Shown here piece after piece: positions 8,499 through 17,111 of a DNA stretch of 20,988 bases. Origin of the DNA: Planctomycetota bacterium. GTDB lineage: Bacteria; Planctomycetota; PUPC01; JACPCR01. The position numbers were made by a program, and so were the translations under genes. Within the stretch, counting starts at the first letter, position 1. Each line of letters begins with the position of its first letter. The notes beneath the pieces were generated by a model. That model was given only the letters and a program-made list of their open reading frames with translations. It was not told where the DNA came from and searched no databases. The DNA lies in contig JASLXP010000724.1 of assembly GCA_030740295.1 (NCBI GenBank), positions 1 to 20,988 on the forward strand, read 5' to 3'.

Positions 8499-11400
8499 AT
8501 GTTGTTCAAACACCTGCCACAGGAAGTCGCGGCCAAGCTGCAATCGTATCTGCTGCTGAAACGTAGTTTCCACTTCGTTCGGATAATCTTTATCACAGCC
8601 ATCATCTATGCGCTTCTCGCCCTGGTGGCGATGCACCTGGATCGGTTCTTCTTTCTGGATGTGGCGACGCGGCTTCAACTGAAAGCATGGACAGACCTTT
8701 CCGCAGCGTTCTGCGGCGCCGCATTACTGATCCTGTTTTTCATCAGAAAGAAGACGGCTCGGCAGATTGCATACGAATTTGAGAGCCGGCTGAGCGATGA
8801 TCCGGAAGAGAGATTCGTCACTCTTGAGAATTATTACGCTCAGCCGGAGACGGAAAAAAATGCGGTGACAAGAGAGCTCGCACAGGAGTTGGAGCAGGCG
8901 ACAGTTAAACTCAGCGACGAAGTGCAGCCTGCGAAGATGGTCGAAGACAGATGGCTCAGCCGTGCCGGCTGGCTTGGTGTAGCCGTGCTGGCCCTGATAA
9001 CCGCTCTCAGTTTTCCAGAGCGGTATCAGTTTGCGCTGATGCTGGAGCGTTTTGTTTCACCTGAGAAGAATCTGCCTAAACCGAGCTTCGTAAGAATTGA
9101 AGTGACGCCTGACAAGATCCGTGTGGGCAAGGGAGGCGAGGCAGTGATTCAGGCTGAGATGTCAGGTGAGATTCCGTCCGTGTTTCGCTGGCTGCTGAAG
9201 CGAACCGGAATGACCACCAGCAGGTGCACGATCGCACTGGCTGATGGGGCAGAGGGAGAATTCTCATTCACTGAATCCCCCCTTGCAGATATGTCCCGAT
9301 TGCTGCGGAGCACGTTTCTGTTTTCGAAGGGCGATCTCGAAAACAGTTTCCGCTACCAGATTCGATGTGGGGATGCGCAGACTGAGGTGCGACTGGCTGA
9401 GGTGATCGCTCAGCCTCGAATTCTCGAGGCGCGGCTCACGATCACACCACCGGAGTACTCCGGTTTGAAGGAAGAGAGCATCACTGACTTCCATCGTCCG
9501 CTGCGTCTGCTCCCCGGCACAGAGGTCAAGTTTTCATTCAGAAGCGACCAGTCCCTTGCCAAACAGGAACTGCACTTCGAGAAATCCAAAGAACCGGAAG
9601 AACCGGACTGGGATGACGAGCTCTCGGCCTGGCTATATGAATTCAAGTTCAAAAAGAAGACGTCGTTCGAAGTCCGAATCGAAAACAAGGTTGGTTTTGC
9701 GAATGTTGAACGCTTGAAAGTGAGTCTTGGGCTGCTCGAAGATTCGCCGCCCTCCGTCAGGCTTGAAACGCCGACCAGCGACGTAGAGAAAGTGCCGGGC
9801 GAGCTCATCCCCGTCCAGGCCGTCGTGGAAGATGACCTGGGGCTGCAGGAGCTCACGCTTCGATACATCCTCAACCCGACTGCAGACATGGAGGCCGCGC
9901 CTGAAGAGATTCCGATCCCTCTGGAAGTCGAAGGCACGAAAAGAGTCACAGTCAAGACTTCGTTCGACCTTGACAAAACCGGCGCCATACCCGGCGACGT
10001 CATTGGCCTCCGCTTGCGTGCAAGAGACTCCGCAGGCAATGACGGCGAATCCCGAGAGATCATGGTTTTTGTAGTTTCCTTCACCCGCGGCGAAAACGAA
10101 CGCAAGCGCCTCGTTGCCCTTCGTTTCATTGATGAGGCCCTCCAGCAGATCATGGAAGGCAAAAAGCCGGAGTCGCCAAAGCCCGTCTCCGCATTTGATC
10201 TCGAACAAGCTGTCTTTGAGAAGATTCAGAAGACGGCGAAGGAAAACGGCGTCCAGCTTTCCAATACACCATCCGTGCTCGGTCTCCTCGAACTGCTGGA
10301 GCGCGAGCACCATCTTACCGACGCGGCCATGCATAAGGAAGATGTCAGAAGGATCGCCGGCCTGGTCCGCGCAGCCTGTGCGTCTTTCACGGGCACCGAA
10401 CTTTACGAACACCGGATACAGAAGCTGAGGGAGTTGCATGGGCTCCTGCGCGGGCTGACCCAATACCGATTGCTCAAGAATCTCACTTGGCGGCTTTTTG
10501 GTATGCGTTACGAAGCGCTCCACATCAGACAGATGCTGGCCGATCTCGGCTCGAATGCATCGGCCGAAAAGTCGGAAGCAGCGAAACGCCGCGCGGAACT
10601 GTTCCTCAACACGCTCCAGGATATTGGGGACGAGCTTCTTAATTCGGCACGGCAGATTCCACAGTTCGATGCGGTCAAACTTACGGCCGCAATCGGAGAC
10701 CTGAATACCGCGGCCTATTACATGAAACGCGGTTCGATAAAGAAACGCATGGCCTCCACCGGAAAAGTGGCGAAGGAGGTCGCATCGCTCATCACCGAGC
10801 TGCTTCCTTATTTTCCTTCGCTTCTCGACGCCGAAAAACTGGCCCGTCTGAAATTGTTCAAACTTTGTGAGGCTGCTCTGACTGCCGCTGGCAAGCGCCC
10901 CGGGCAAGACAGCTCGCACGAGTTTCTGAAGCAGGACTACTTGCTGCAGACTCGTAACCCCTTCAGCTCGGCTCGAGAGATGCTCACCATTGCCGCGCTC
11001 AATTCCGGCAAAGAGCTAACGCGGGCCGAGACTCGATCTGAAACTGTGCTTCTGCATCGAGCAGCTCTCCTGTGGCAGGCGGACAGCGTTGCTGGACTTG
11101 AAAAGATCTCGAATACTGAGAAGGCTACCGAACTGCATCTGTTGAGGGCTGAGCGGCAGGCATACGAAGGCGGTCAGGTGACACAGATTTCTGAGCTGCA
11201 ATCACTGACGCCTGGAGAAGAGGAGACGGCCGCAGAGATCTCTAAAGTGCAGTCAGCGCTCTGGCCCGCCGGTGACTTGCCGAGCCTTTCAAACGCTCTG
11301 ATTGAGCTTCGCGATGACGCCGCCAGACTTCTCGCCGCTCAGCATGGCAAGGCTTCGCTTGCCGGTCTGGTTGCTGAATTTGGAAAGGCCATTGCTTCGG

Positions 11401-12701
11401 AGAAGGCTCTCTCTCAATTGCTTTCGCAGAACAAACTCGATGGCGTGGCAAAAGGCCTTAACAAGCTCGTCAACATTCATCGGAAATCAGTCGACAAACT
11501 GAATCGAGTGACAGATCGACTATTGCTTGAGCTCTATCTGATTCCGGGGCAAGACCAGGACGCTTCGGTTGAGATGCTGTTACTCAGACTGCGTGAAGCA
11601 TCGAGCCGGTTCACCCTCCGTTCGGCCTCCATCGTTGGATCGCTGAAGAAACTCGCCGGCAATACCAGCATCGGCGCGGCAGAAATGACCGCACTCAGCT
11701 CCGACCTGCAACGTTACACCTTGCAGATGTCATTCATGAAGAATCGACTGGATAAGGTGAGGGTGGAGTACGCAACAGGCGCCCTGGCCACTGACGAGGA
11801 AAAAGCAAAGTATTCGATTTTTGAAGACCTCGAACGTACCCGTGAATACGTCAACACCTTGTCCATCATGGGCGCTCCCGATGCTTCGAAGACCGCAAAG
11901 GCGTTCGTCCTTAAGCATCCGGAGGCCGGCATCATCATGCTGCAGGCGAACGCGGCGATGTTGAAGAATGCAGTCGTTGCCCTTCAATCGGCAAAGGAGG
12001 CCCTGCGGTCGCTCGGCGAGCGAGATGTAGAATCCGCAGCGAAGTATCGTTCGCAGATCTCAGAGTGCCTCGGCCAGCTCAGATCCTTCTCCGGCATCCT
12101 CGGCCTGGCTGGTGAAGGCGAACTGCAGGACGGCATCAAGACGCTCCTTGCAGAGGCTGAAGCGAGAATCACCCGGCTGAAATTCAAAACGGAGGATGCG
12201 GTAACGGAGTCAAGGATTCAGGAACGCCTGTTTGTTCTGGAGGAAGCCCTGCAGACGACAGGCAAGATTCAACGTGAGGTCGAGGGCGGACACGAAACGG
12301 ACAGTTGGAAGGCCAGCTTCCGGGGCGGCCCGGATGGCATATGGGAGAAGCCGCATCGCACCGACGCCGAGCATGCACGCCGCCGTTTATTATCTCAGGC
12401 ATCTTTCGCGCGCCGGCAGATTGTGTTGGGAATTCTGGAGGGCCTGAAGGCTTCCCCTGATCGCAATCGCATCGAGGATGGATTCACTTGGTCCGTGTTT
12501 CTGTTCCGATTGCTGCGATCAGAGCTGGCAGGCATCGGCGGCCAGAGACCTCCCGCGACCAAAGGCGACCAGGGCGGCGATCCGCACCTGCGCTTTCTCA
12601 GAGAGGAGCTCGAGAAGGCGCGTAAGGTCCGTAATCTGAAAAACTACGCTGAGCCGACGAAAGAGTATCTCGATTCCGTGGCAGATTTCTTGAGGTATTA
12701 G
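8499..12701 (+). CDS. DUF4175-like giant membrane protein with coiled, helical C-terminal half
   Basis: This 1400-residue protein has no known biochemical function. Two membrane segments lie at about 27-46 and 67-82, and a third at about 156-171. Next comes a beta-rich, Ig-like part (about 190-520) with SFVRIEVTPDKIRVGKGGE and PRILEARLTITPPEYSGL, wording typical of DUF4175 proteins. From about 530 to the end it is almost wholly alpha-helical and charged, with long heptad-like stretches. The final 170 residues contain a glycine/proline break (GGPDGIWEKP) and end LDSVADFLRY. Most of the chain probably faces the periplasm. From memory, such genes often sit in MoxR ATPase/DUF58/VWA operons; here none is adjacent, and the gene is alone between a divergent importer and a terminator. 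No Shine-Dalgarno is visible before the ATG. Long antisense frames within it are shadows. Confidence 0.8.
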   Translation: MLFKHLPQEVAAKLQSYLLLKRSFHFVRIIFITAIIYALLALVAMHLDRFFFLDVATRLQLKAWTDLSAAFCGAALLILFFIRKKTARQIAYEFESRLSDDPEERFVTLENYYAQPETEKNAVTRELAQELEQATVKLSDEVQPAKMVEDRWLSRAGWLGVAVLALITALSFPERYQFALMLERFVSPEKNLPKPSFVRIEVTPDKIRVGKGGEAVIQAEMSGEIPSVFRWLLKRTGMTTSRCTIALADGAEGEFSFTESPLADMSRLLRSTFLFSKGDLENSFRYQIRCGDAQTEVRLAEVIAQPRILEARLTITPPEYSGLKEESITDFHRPLRLLPGTEVKFSFRSDQSLAKQELHFEKSKEPEEPDWDDELSAWLYEFKFKKKTSFEVRIENKVGFANVERLKVSLGLLEDSPPSVRLETPTSDVEKVPGELIPVQAVVEDDLGLQELTLRYILNPTADMEAAPEEIPIPLEVEGTKRVTVKTSFDLDKTGAIPGDVIGLRLRARDSAGNDGESREIMVFVVSFTRGENERKRLVALRFIDEALQQIMEGKKPESPKPVSAFDLEQAVFEKIQKTAKENGVQLSNTPSVLGLLELLEREHHLTDAAMHKEDVRRIAGLVRAACASFTGTELYEHRIQKLRELHGLLRGLTQYRLLKNLTWRLFGMRYEALHIRQMLADLGSNASAEKSEAAKRRAELFLNTLQDIGDELLNSARQIPQFDAVKLTAAIGDLNTAAYYMKRGSIKKRMASTGKVAKEVASLITELLPYFPSLLDAEKLARLKLFKLCEAALTAAGKRPGQDSSHEFLKQDYLLQTRNPFSSAREMLTIAALNSGKELTRAETRSETVLLHRAALLWQADSVAGLEKISNTEKATELHLLRAERQAYEGGQVTQISELQSLTPGEEETAAEISKVQSALWPAGDLPSLSNALIELRDDAARLLAAQHGKASLAGLVAEFGKAIASEKALSQLLSQNKLDGVAKGLNKLVNIHRKSVDKLNRVTDRLLLELYLIPGQDQDASVEMLLLRLREASSRFTLRSASIVGSLKKLAGNTSIGAAEMTALSSDLQRYTLQMSFMKNRLDKVRVEYATGALATDEEKAKYSIFEDLERTREYVNTLSIMGAPDASKTAKAFVLKHPEAGIIMLQANAAMLKNAVVALQSAKEALRSLGERDVESAAKYRSQISECLGQLRSFSGILGLAGEGELQDGIKTLLAEAEARITRLKFKTEDAVTESRIQERLFVLEEALQTTGKIQREVEGGHETDSWKASFRGGPDGIWEKPHRTDAEHARRRLLSQASFARRQIVLGILEGLKASPDRNRIEDGFTWSVFLFRLLRSELAGIGGQRPPATKGDQGGDPHLRFLREELEKARKVRNLKNYAEPTKEYLDSVADFLRY

Positions 12702-12723
12702 GCGGCGGGAGAAGTCCAGGGCT

Positions 12724-12867
12724 CTTAATCTTTATCGTAATCGGGATTGCCGAGCGCTCTCGCGTGTCACGCTCCCTGGAACTTGGCACACAATGGTCTC
12801 AAATAGCAGAGGGCGCGATGCTTTACAGAGCCTGAAGGGCTCAGGTTCGATTATGATAACGATTAAG
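12724..12867. repeat. Imperfect inverted repeat of about 144 bp in the intergenic region
   Basis: A 20-base arm at 12724-12743 (CTTAATCTTTATCGTAATCG) is matched by the reverse complement of 12848-12867 at 18 of 20 positions. About 104 bases lie between the arms, and they contain no supportable gene. The arms are made of short TTATC/TAATC-like words. The element lies just after the stop of the giant membrane protein and before the hairpin terminator. It could be a miniature mobile or REP-like element, or the remnant of a larger one. No flanking target duplication was identified. Confidence 0.5.
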
Positions 12868-12920
12868 AAAGAGAGGCGAATTCTCTAAAGTTCGCAGCGC
12901 CAGACCATCACTCTGACATC

Positions 12921-12957
12921 AAAAAAAAACAGCCCGCACATGGCGGGCTGTTTCTGT
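12921..12957. terminator. Strong bidirectional intrinsic terminator
   Basis: ACAGCCCGC (12929-12937) and GCGGGCTGT (12943-12951) form a perfect GC-rich stem around ACATG, extendable by two A-T pairs to 12927-12953. On the minus strand it is followed by nine T (plus 12921-12929), ending the TatA-like gene. On the plus strand TTTCTGTTT follows, so it can also end the giant membrane protein transcript. The two genes converge on it. Confidence 0.9.
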
Positions 12958-12976
12958 TTACCGGGCCAATTCTGGT

Positions 12977-13177
12977 TCAGGTTTTCACATCTGTTTCCCC
13001 GTCATCCATGGCACTCTGAACATCGCTTTCGACATCCTTTAAGCCCTTCTTGAATTCAGTAATCGAACGCCCCATCTTCCGGGCAACGTTTGGGAGGCGC
13101 GAGCCAAAGAGAAGGAGAGCCACCACGAGGATGACCACCATTTCAAACGGTCCGAGATTACCTAGCATTGCAAACAC
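12977..13177 (-). CDS. tatA: Sec-independent translocase subunit TatA/TatE
   Basis: This small protein forms the pore-like component of the twin-arginine translocase, which exports folded proteins across the inner membrane. With a GTG start at 13177 it has 66 residues. A short N-terminus MFAMLGNLGPFE leads into one membrane span (about 12-25, MVVILVVALLLFG), then the FG-x-x-LP hinge and amphipathic helix (SRLPNVARKMGRSITEFKKGL), and an acidic tail. GAGGTG six bases before this GTG and the family's MFG/MFA-like start favour it. A longer frame from a TTG at 13225 would add 16 unlikely residues. tatB and tatC are not adjacent. TatB is a less likely alternative, because its N-terminus is usually FDIGFxEL-like and its tail longer. 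Confidence 0.88.
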   Translation of the reverse strand: MFAMLGNLGPFEMVVILVVALLLFGSRLPNVARKMGRSITEFKKGLKDVESDVQSAMDDGETDVKT

Positions 13178-13332
13178 AGCTGTCACCTCTTCTTCTGTTG
13201 TAGGAATGAACAGAGTAAAGCGCAAAATGGATCATTCGCCAGCGTTAGAGCCCGTCAGCCTGCTGATTCGACCGGTTGGATACCTCATTCCAGGGGTATC
13301 TAAAGCCAGCTTTCGTCAATAGGATCTGGTCA

Positions 13333-13360
13333 TTGCGACCCACTATCAAGTCGTTATAAA
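13333..13360 (+). promoter_or_regulatory. Promoter candidate for the squalene-hopene cyclase gene
   Basis: TTGCGA at 13333-13338 and TATAAA at 13355-13360 are separated by 16 bases, with 4 of 6 and 5 of 6 matches to the sigma-70 boxes. The site is about 93 bases before the start codon and would also drive the close downstream genes. Confidence 0.55.
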
Positions 13361-13453
13361 TGCGTCTTTCTTACGGCGAACGCACCACTTACGTAACCAT
13401 GAGGGCAGGCCCGCGTACACTGAAGTACGAGGCTGGAGTGGCGAGAGGCAACC

Positions 13454-15463
13454 ATGACGGAAGCAACGTTGTCTGATATCCGAGCAGGGGATTTTAAAGA
13501 AACTGCTGAAAACACGGATCGGCCTGTCGCAGCACCGCAGGGAGCGGAGCGTGGCACTTCCACCTGCAGCGATGGTGGACGGGTGAATTCCGCACAGGCG
13601 GAGGCCATCATCCGCTCGCAGAATTACCTCCTCGGCCGGCAGCACGAAGAGGGCTACTGGTGCGGTTTTCTTGGCAACTGGGATGGCACGCTCGTTTCCG
13701 ATTACATCATGTTCATGCACTTTCTCGGTGATGTGAACGAGACGCACGTCCGCAAGGGAGTGAACTTCATCCTCAGCAGACAGAACGAGGCCGGCGGATG
13801 GGGGCTGTACCCGGGCGCGGAGTCTGACGTCAGCGCGACGGTCAAAGCCTACTTTGCGCTCAAGCTCGCGGGATACAGTGCCGGCGACCCGATCATGGAA
13901 AGGGCGCGTAAGGAGGTCCTGCGAATGGGCGGCCTGGACAGGGTGAATTCCTTCACCAGGATTTACCTCGCCATGTTCGGGGTGTTCGGTTGGAACGAAG
14001 CGCCGGCAGTGCCGCCCGAGCTGATGTTCATGCCGGAGACCTTTTATCTGAATGTGTGGGAGATGTCTTCATGGTCGCGGGCTATCCTCGTACCGCTGAC
14101 AATCATCTGGGCGACCAAGCCGCTCAGGCCGCTGCCGTCAGGTGTCAGCATTGATGAGCTCTTTTCAAATCCCAGAAAGAGGGGACTGGACAGTGACCCC
14201 GAGACTGGCCGGTACGGCTGGGAACATTTCTTCAACGGGCTGAGCGAGTTTGCCAAAACGATCGAAAAACTGCCGTTCAAGCCCTGGAGAAAGAAGTCGC
14301 TGGCCATGGCTGAAGAATGGATGCTCGAGCGCGTCGTGCCGGGCGGCCTGGGCGCGGTCTATCCTTCCATGATGAATGCCGTGGTGGCGATGGAATGCCT
14401 CGGTTACGGGGAGGATCACCCAAAGCGAAAATCTGCCATGGATGAGTTCATGGCGCTGATGACCGAAGAGGAAGACACGATCCTCTTTCAGCCGTGTTTC
14501 TCGCCGGTCTGGGATACGGCGATCTGCTCACTCGCTCTCGGCCAGTCCGGGCTTGATGTCGATCACCCGCAGATGGAAAAGGCCGCCCGGTGGTTGGTCA
14601 GCAAGGAATGCCGGTTTACCGGGGATTGGTTTCACCGGACGCCGACTGAGCCTGTCTCCGGCTGGTATTTCGAGTTCAACAACCAGTTCTACCCGGACGT
14701 GGATGACACCGTCATGGTGATGATGGCTCTCGACAGCCTGGGGGCGCCGGGCTGCATCGAAGGGGCGCCGGAAGCAATGGAACGCGGGCTTCAGTGGCTG
14801 TTTACGATGCAATGTTCTGACGGCGGTTGGGGCGCGTTTGATCGCGACAACAATAAAGAAGTTTTCGAGAAGGTTCCTTTTGCGGATCACAACGCGATGC
14901 TCGACCCCAGCACGGCCGATCTTACCAGCCGTATGCTCGAGCACTTCGGACCGGCGGGCGTGCCGCGCAATCATCCGGCCGTGGTGCGGGCCGTCGACTT
15001 TATCAAGCGGGAACAGGAGGCCGAGGGCTGCTGGTTTGGCCGGTGGGGCGTCAACTACATATACGGCACCTGGCAGGTGCTTCGAGGCATGGCCCAGATC
15101 GGCGAAGACATGAATCAGCGGTGGCTGCAGCGGGGCGCGGGCTGGCTGTTCAGTATTCAGAACGAAGACGGCGGGTGGGGTGAATCCGCGGATTCTTACG
15201 AAGACCCTGCGTTGAAGGGAATCGGCCCGAGCACGCCCAGTCAGACCGCGTGGGCCCTTATGGGGCTCATCGCAGCGGGTCACGCTTCACACGTCGCGGT
15301 GCAGGAAGGCATTCGTTATCTTACCGAGACACAGAATCCGGACGGCAGTTGGGATGAGGACTGGTATACCGGCACCGGCTTCCCGAAGGTCTACTACCTG
15401 GAATACACCATGTATCGCCATTACTTCCCACTCCTGGCTCTGAGCCATTACCGGGACGCCTGA
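13454..15463 (+). CDS. shc: Squalene-hopene cyclase
   Basis: This enzyme folds squalene into the pentacyclic hopanoids hopene and hopanol, membrane lipids that act like sterols. It is 669 residues, slightly longer than the usual 630 or so because of a polar N-terminal extension of about 45 residues. The catalytic DxDD acid is DVDD at 415-418. QW repeats are at 110-116 (QNEAGGW), 453-459 (QCSDGGW), 521-527 (QEAEGCW), 569-575 (QNEDGGW) and 627-633 (QNPDGSW). The C-terminal TGTGFPKVYYLEYTMYRHYFP matches the family's active-site end, apart from substitutions after GFP. AGAGG lies five bases before the ATG. The enzyme binds the inner membrane monotopically. It probably leads a transcript with the outer-membrane protein 42 bases downstream. 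Squalene synthesis and other hpn genes are not in the window. Confidence 0.95.
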   Translation: MTEATLSDIRAGDFKETAENTDRPVAAPQGAERGTSTCSDGGRVNSAQAEAIIRSQNYLLGRQHEEGYWCGFLGNWDGTLVSDYIMFMHFLGDVNETHVRKGVNFILSRQNEAGGWGLYPGAESDVSATVKAYFALKLAGYSAGDPIMERARKEVLRMGGLDRVNSFTRIYLAMFGVFGWNEAPAVPPELMFMPETFYLNVWEMSSWSRAILVPLTIIWATKPLRPLPSGVSIDELFSNPRKRGLDSDPETGRYGWEHFFNGLSEFAKTIEKLPFKPWRKKSLAMAEEWMLERVVPGGLGAVYPSMMNAVVAMECLGYGEDHPKRKSAMDEFMALMTEEEDTILFQPCFSPVWDTAICSLALGQSGLDVDHPQMEKAARWLVSKECRFTGDWFHRTPTEPVSGWYFEFNNQFYPDVDDTVMVMMALDSLGAPGCIEGAPEAMERGLQWLFTMQCSDGGWGAFDRDNNKEVFEKVPFADHNAMLDPSTADLTSRMLEHFGPAGVPRNHPAVVRAVDFIKREQEAEGCWFGRWGVNYIYGTWQVLRGMAQIGEDMNQRWLQRGAGWLFSIQNEDGGWGESADSYEDPALKGIGPSTPSQTAWALMGLIAAGHASHVAVQEGIRYLTETQNPDGSWDEDWYTGTGFPKVYYLEYTMYRHYFPLLALSHYRDA

Positions 15464-15505
15464 CGAACTGCCTGCAACTACCTCGCACCAGCAAGCCCAG
15501 CATCC

Positions 15506-16576
15506 ATGTCAGTGAAGAAGGCGTTTTCGCTTTTCATTATTCTCTGTGTTGCCCTCTCCGCGGAAGACAACCGAGGCGGCCTCGCCGGCCCCATTCCCCT
15601 GCGCATCATTTCGCCAACTCGGGTGCTCTTTTATCAGCTCAATCCGGAAAAGGCTGAGACGCTCGGGAAAGGCAACTGGGGCTTTCGATTCGAGTTTTCA
15701 GAGTCCAACACCAATCAACCCGTAAAGGCCCCAGCCCGGGAATTCGAGATTAATGTCAATATGGAGCTCAGCCGCTTCAATCTCGGCCTGAAGCGGGGCC
15801 TGACCGACTCGACTGACATCGGCGTGGAACTGCCACTGATGTTCATGCACGGCGGGTTCCTCGATAACTTCATCAAGAGCACGGAGGACTTCTTCCTCTC
15901 CCCCAAACCCAGGCGATACTTTGAAGCGTACGAACAGTTCGGGTTTCGCCAGAATGGATTCGATTACAGGCTGTCTCGAAACGGCGTGACTTTTCTCGAT
16001 GGGGAAGACGGGCTCTTCGGCATCGGAGATGCGGCCCTCAGCTTGAAGCAGCGCATCGTTGAACAGGGAGGAGTGAACCCCAGCATCTCCCTCCGTGCGG
16101 CATTGAAGTTTCCGACCGGAGACAAGAATGACGCGTTCGGCAGCGGACGTATAGATGCCGCGGTCGGTTTGGCTGCCGATTGGGTATTAAAAAAGTGGGG
16201 AGTGAATCTCAATGTGAACACCACTTTCCCCTTCGGTACCGAGCCTGTTAATTCGGGGCTCGACACACAGCCAACCATCGGCGGGCACGTCGAGATCGAG
16301 TATCGAACCTCTGGAAAGTACTCCTGGCATCTTCAGTTTGCTGCAACAAACTCGCCCTTTACTCTGGACGTCAATCGCGGTCCGAGTGACCTGCTTGCCG
16401 ATGACGCCGATCCGATAACCGGAGCGATCATGCAGATCACGCCGGCCTTTGCCTGGAGGCCCAGGCCGCACATGCGTTTGATGCTGGGTGTCGTTGAAGA
16501 TTTCTTGAGCTCCGAAAACGCTGCTGCGGATTTCACATTTTTCCTTGCGTTCGACTATCTGCTCAGAAAACGATAG
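15506..16576 (+). CDS. DUF3187-type outer-membrane beta-barrel protein
   Basis: This is a 356-residue predicted outer-membrane protein of unknown role. A signal peptide is visible (MSVKKAF, then a hydrophobic stretch to VALSA, cleavage probably near residue 19). The rest alternates polar and hydrophobic residues in strand-like blocks separated by Gly/Asp/Asn turns. Examples are FNLGLKRGLTDSTDIGVELP, LFGIGDAALSLKQRI, ALKFPTGDKNDAFGSGRIDA and the closing FTFFLAFDYLLRKR, which ends in an aromatic-containing strand as barrels often do. This style agrees with the DUF3187 family as I recall it. No ribosome-binding site is obvious before the ATG. It is tightly spaced (42 and 43 bases) between the cyclase and the split decarboxylase, suggesting co-transcription and a link to the envelope. 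Confidence 0.7.
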   Translation: MSVKKAFSLFIILCVALSAEDNRGGLAGPIPLRIISPTRVLFYQLNPEKAETLGKGNWGFRFEFSESNTNQPVKAPAREFEINVNMELSRFNLGLKRGLTDSTDIGVELPLMFMHGGFLDNFIKSTEDFFLSPKPRRYFEAYEQFGFRQNGFDYRLSRNGVTFLDGEDGLFGIGDAALSLKQRIVEQGGVNPSISLRAALKFPTGDKNDAFGSGRIDAAVGLAADWVLKKWGVNLNVNTTFPFGTEPVNSGLDTQPTIGGHVEIEYRTSGKYSWHLQFAATNSPFTLDVNRGPSDLLADDADPITGAIMQITPAFAWRPRPHMRLMLGVVEDFLSSENAAADFTFFLAFDYLLRKR

Positions 16577-16619
16577 GCGTTAGGGGACGCGCTCAACCAT
16601 TGACCTCAACCACTCTTCC

Positions 16620-17111
16620 ATGATTCCGGCCAATAAATTCTGGGCAGCCCTGACAGCAAGGGAATTTCATTTCTTCTCCGGCGTGCCCTGCTCCATCCTG
16701 ACGGAAGCGCTCGCGGTTATTCCCGACGAGCCCAAAATCAGATACGTTCCAGCGGTCAGAGAAGACCTCGCGCTCGGTGTTGCCAGCGGCGGATATTTTG
16801 CCGGCAAGCGAAGCGGCATCCTGATCCAGAATTCCGGCCTCGGGAATATCGTCAACGGCCTGACCTCATACAGTCTGATGTATGAAGTGCCCATCCTCAT
16901 GTTCATCACCTGGCGCGGCTTTCAAGGCAAGGATGCGCCCGAACACATCCTCATGGGGGACAAGATGCTTGAATTCCTCGGCCTGATGGGCGTGCCACAT
17001 CGTGTACTTGAGGATGACAATCTCGAGTCATCTCTTGATGAAGCCATCAAATACATGGACACGGAGCAGCGCCCGTTCGCCATTATCGTACGAAAGGGGG
17101 CCATTGGATGA
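16620..17111 (+). CDS. ThDP-dependent decarboxylase, alpha subunit (phosphonopyruvate/sulfopyruvate decarboxylase type)
   Basis: This 163-residue protein is the pyrimidine-binding half of a thiamine-diphosphate decarboxylase. The family converts phosphonopyruvate to phosphonoacetaldehyde (AepY) or sulfopyruvate to sulfoacetaldehyde (ComD/ComE). It shows FFSGVPCSIL (18-27), the cofactor-activating glutamate in AVREDLALGVASGGY (Glu48), QNSGLGNIVNGLTSY (70-84) and ITWRGFQGKDAPEH (96-109). The last recalls the WRG-xxG-x-DEPxH wording of phosphonopyruvate decarboxylases. In AepY both halves are one chain; here they are separate, as in archaeal ComD and ComE. The stop overlaps the next start in ATGA, so the two should be made together as a heteromer. 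No PEP mutase or other phosphonate gene is present, so the substrate stays open. Confidence 0.82.
   Translation: MIPANKFWAALTAREFHFFSGVPCSILTEALAVIPDEPKIRYVPAVREDLALGVASGGYFAGKRSGILIQNSGLGNIVNGLTSYSLMYEVPILMFITWRGFQGKDAPEHILMGDKMLEFLGLMGVPHRVLEDDNLESSLDEAIKYMDTEQRPFAIIVRKGAIG

Noticed and set aside
9633..10919. Long minus-strand open frame (428 codons) opposite the giant membrane protein, plus another of 250 codons at 9410-10162
   Set aside because: Both lie wholly inside a continuous 1400-codon plus-strand frame with clear domain features. The antisense translations are low-complexity or lack any family pattern, so they are codon-bias shadows.
14528..15283. Minus-strand open frame of 251 codons
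   Set aside because: It is antisense to the squalene-hopene cyclase, across its DVDD-adjacent and QW motifs, and its product has no recognisable pattern.
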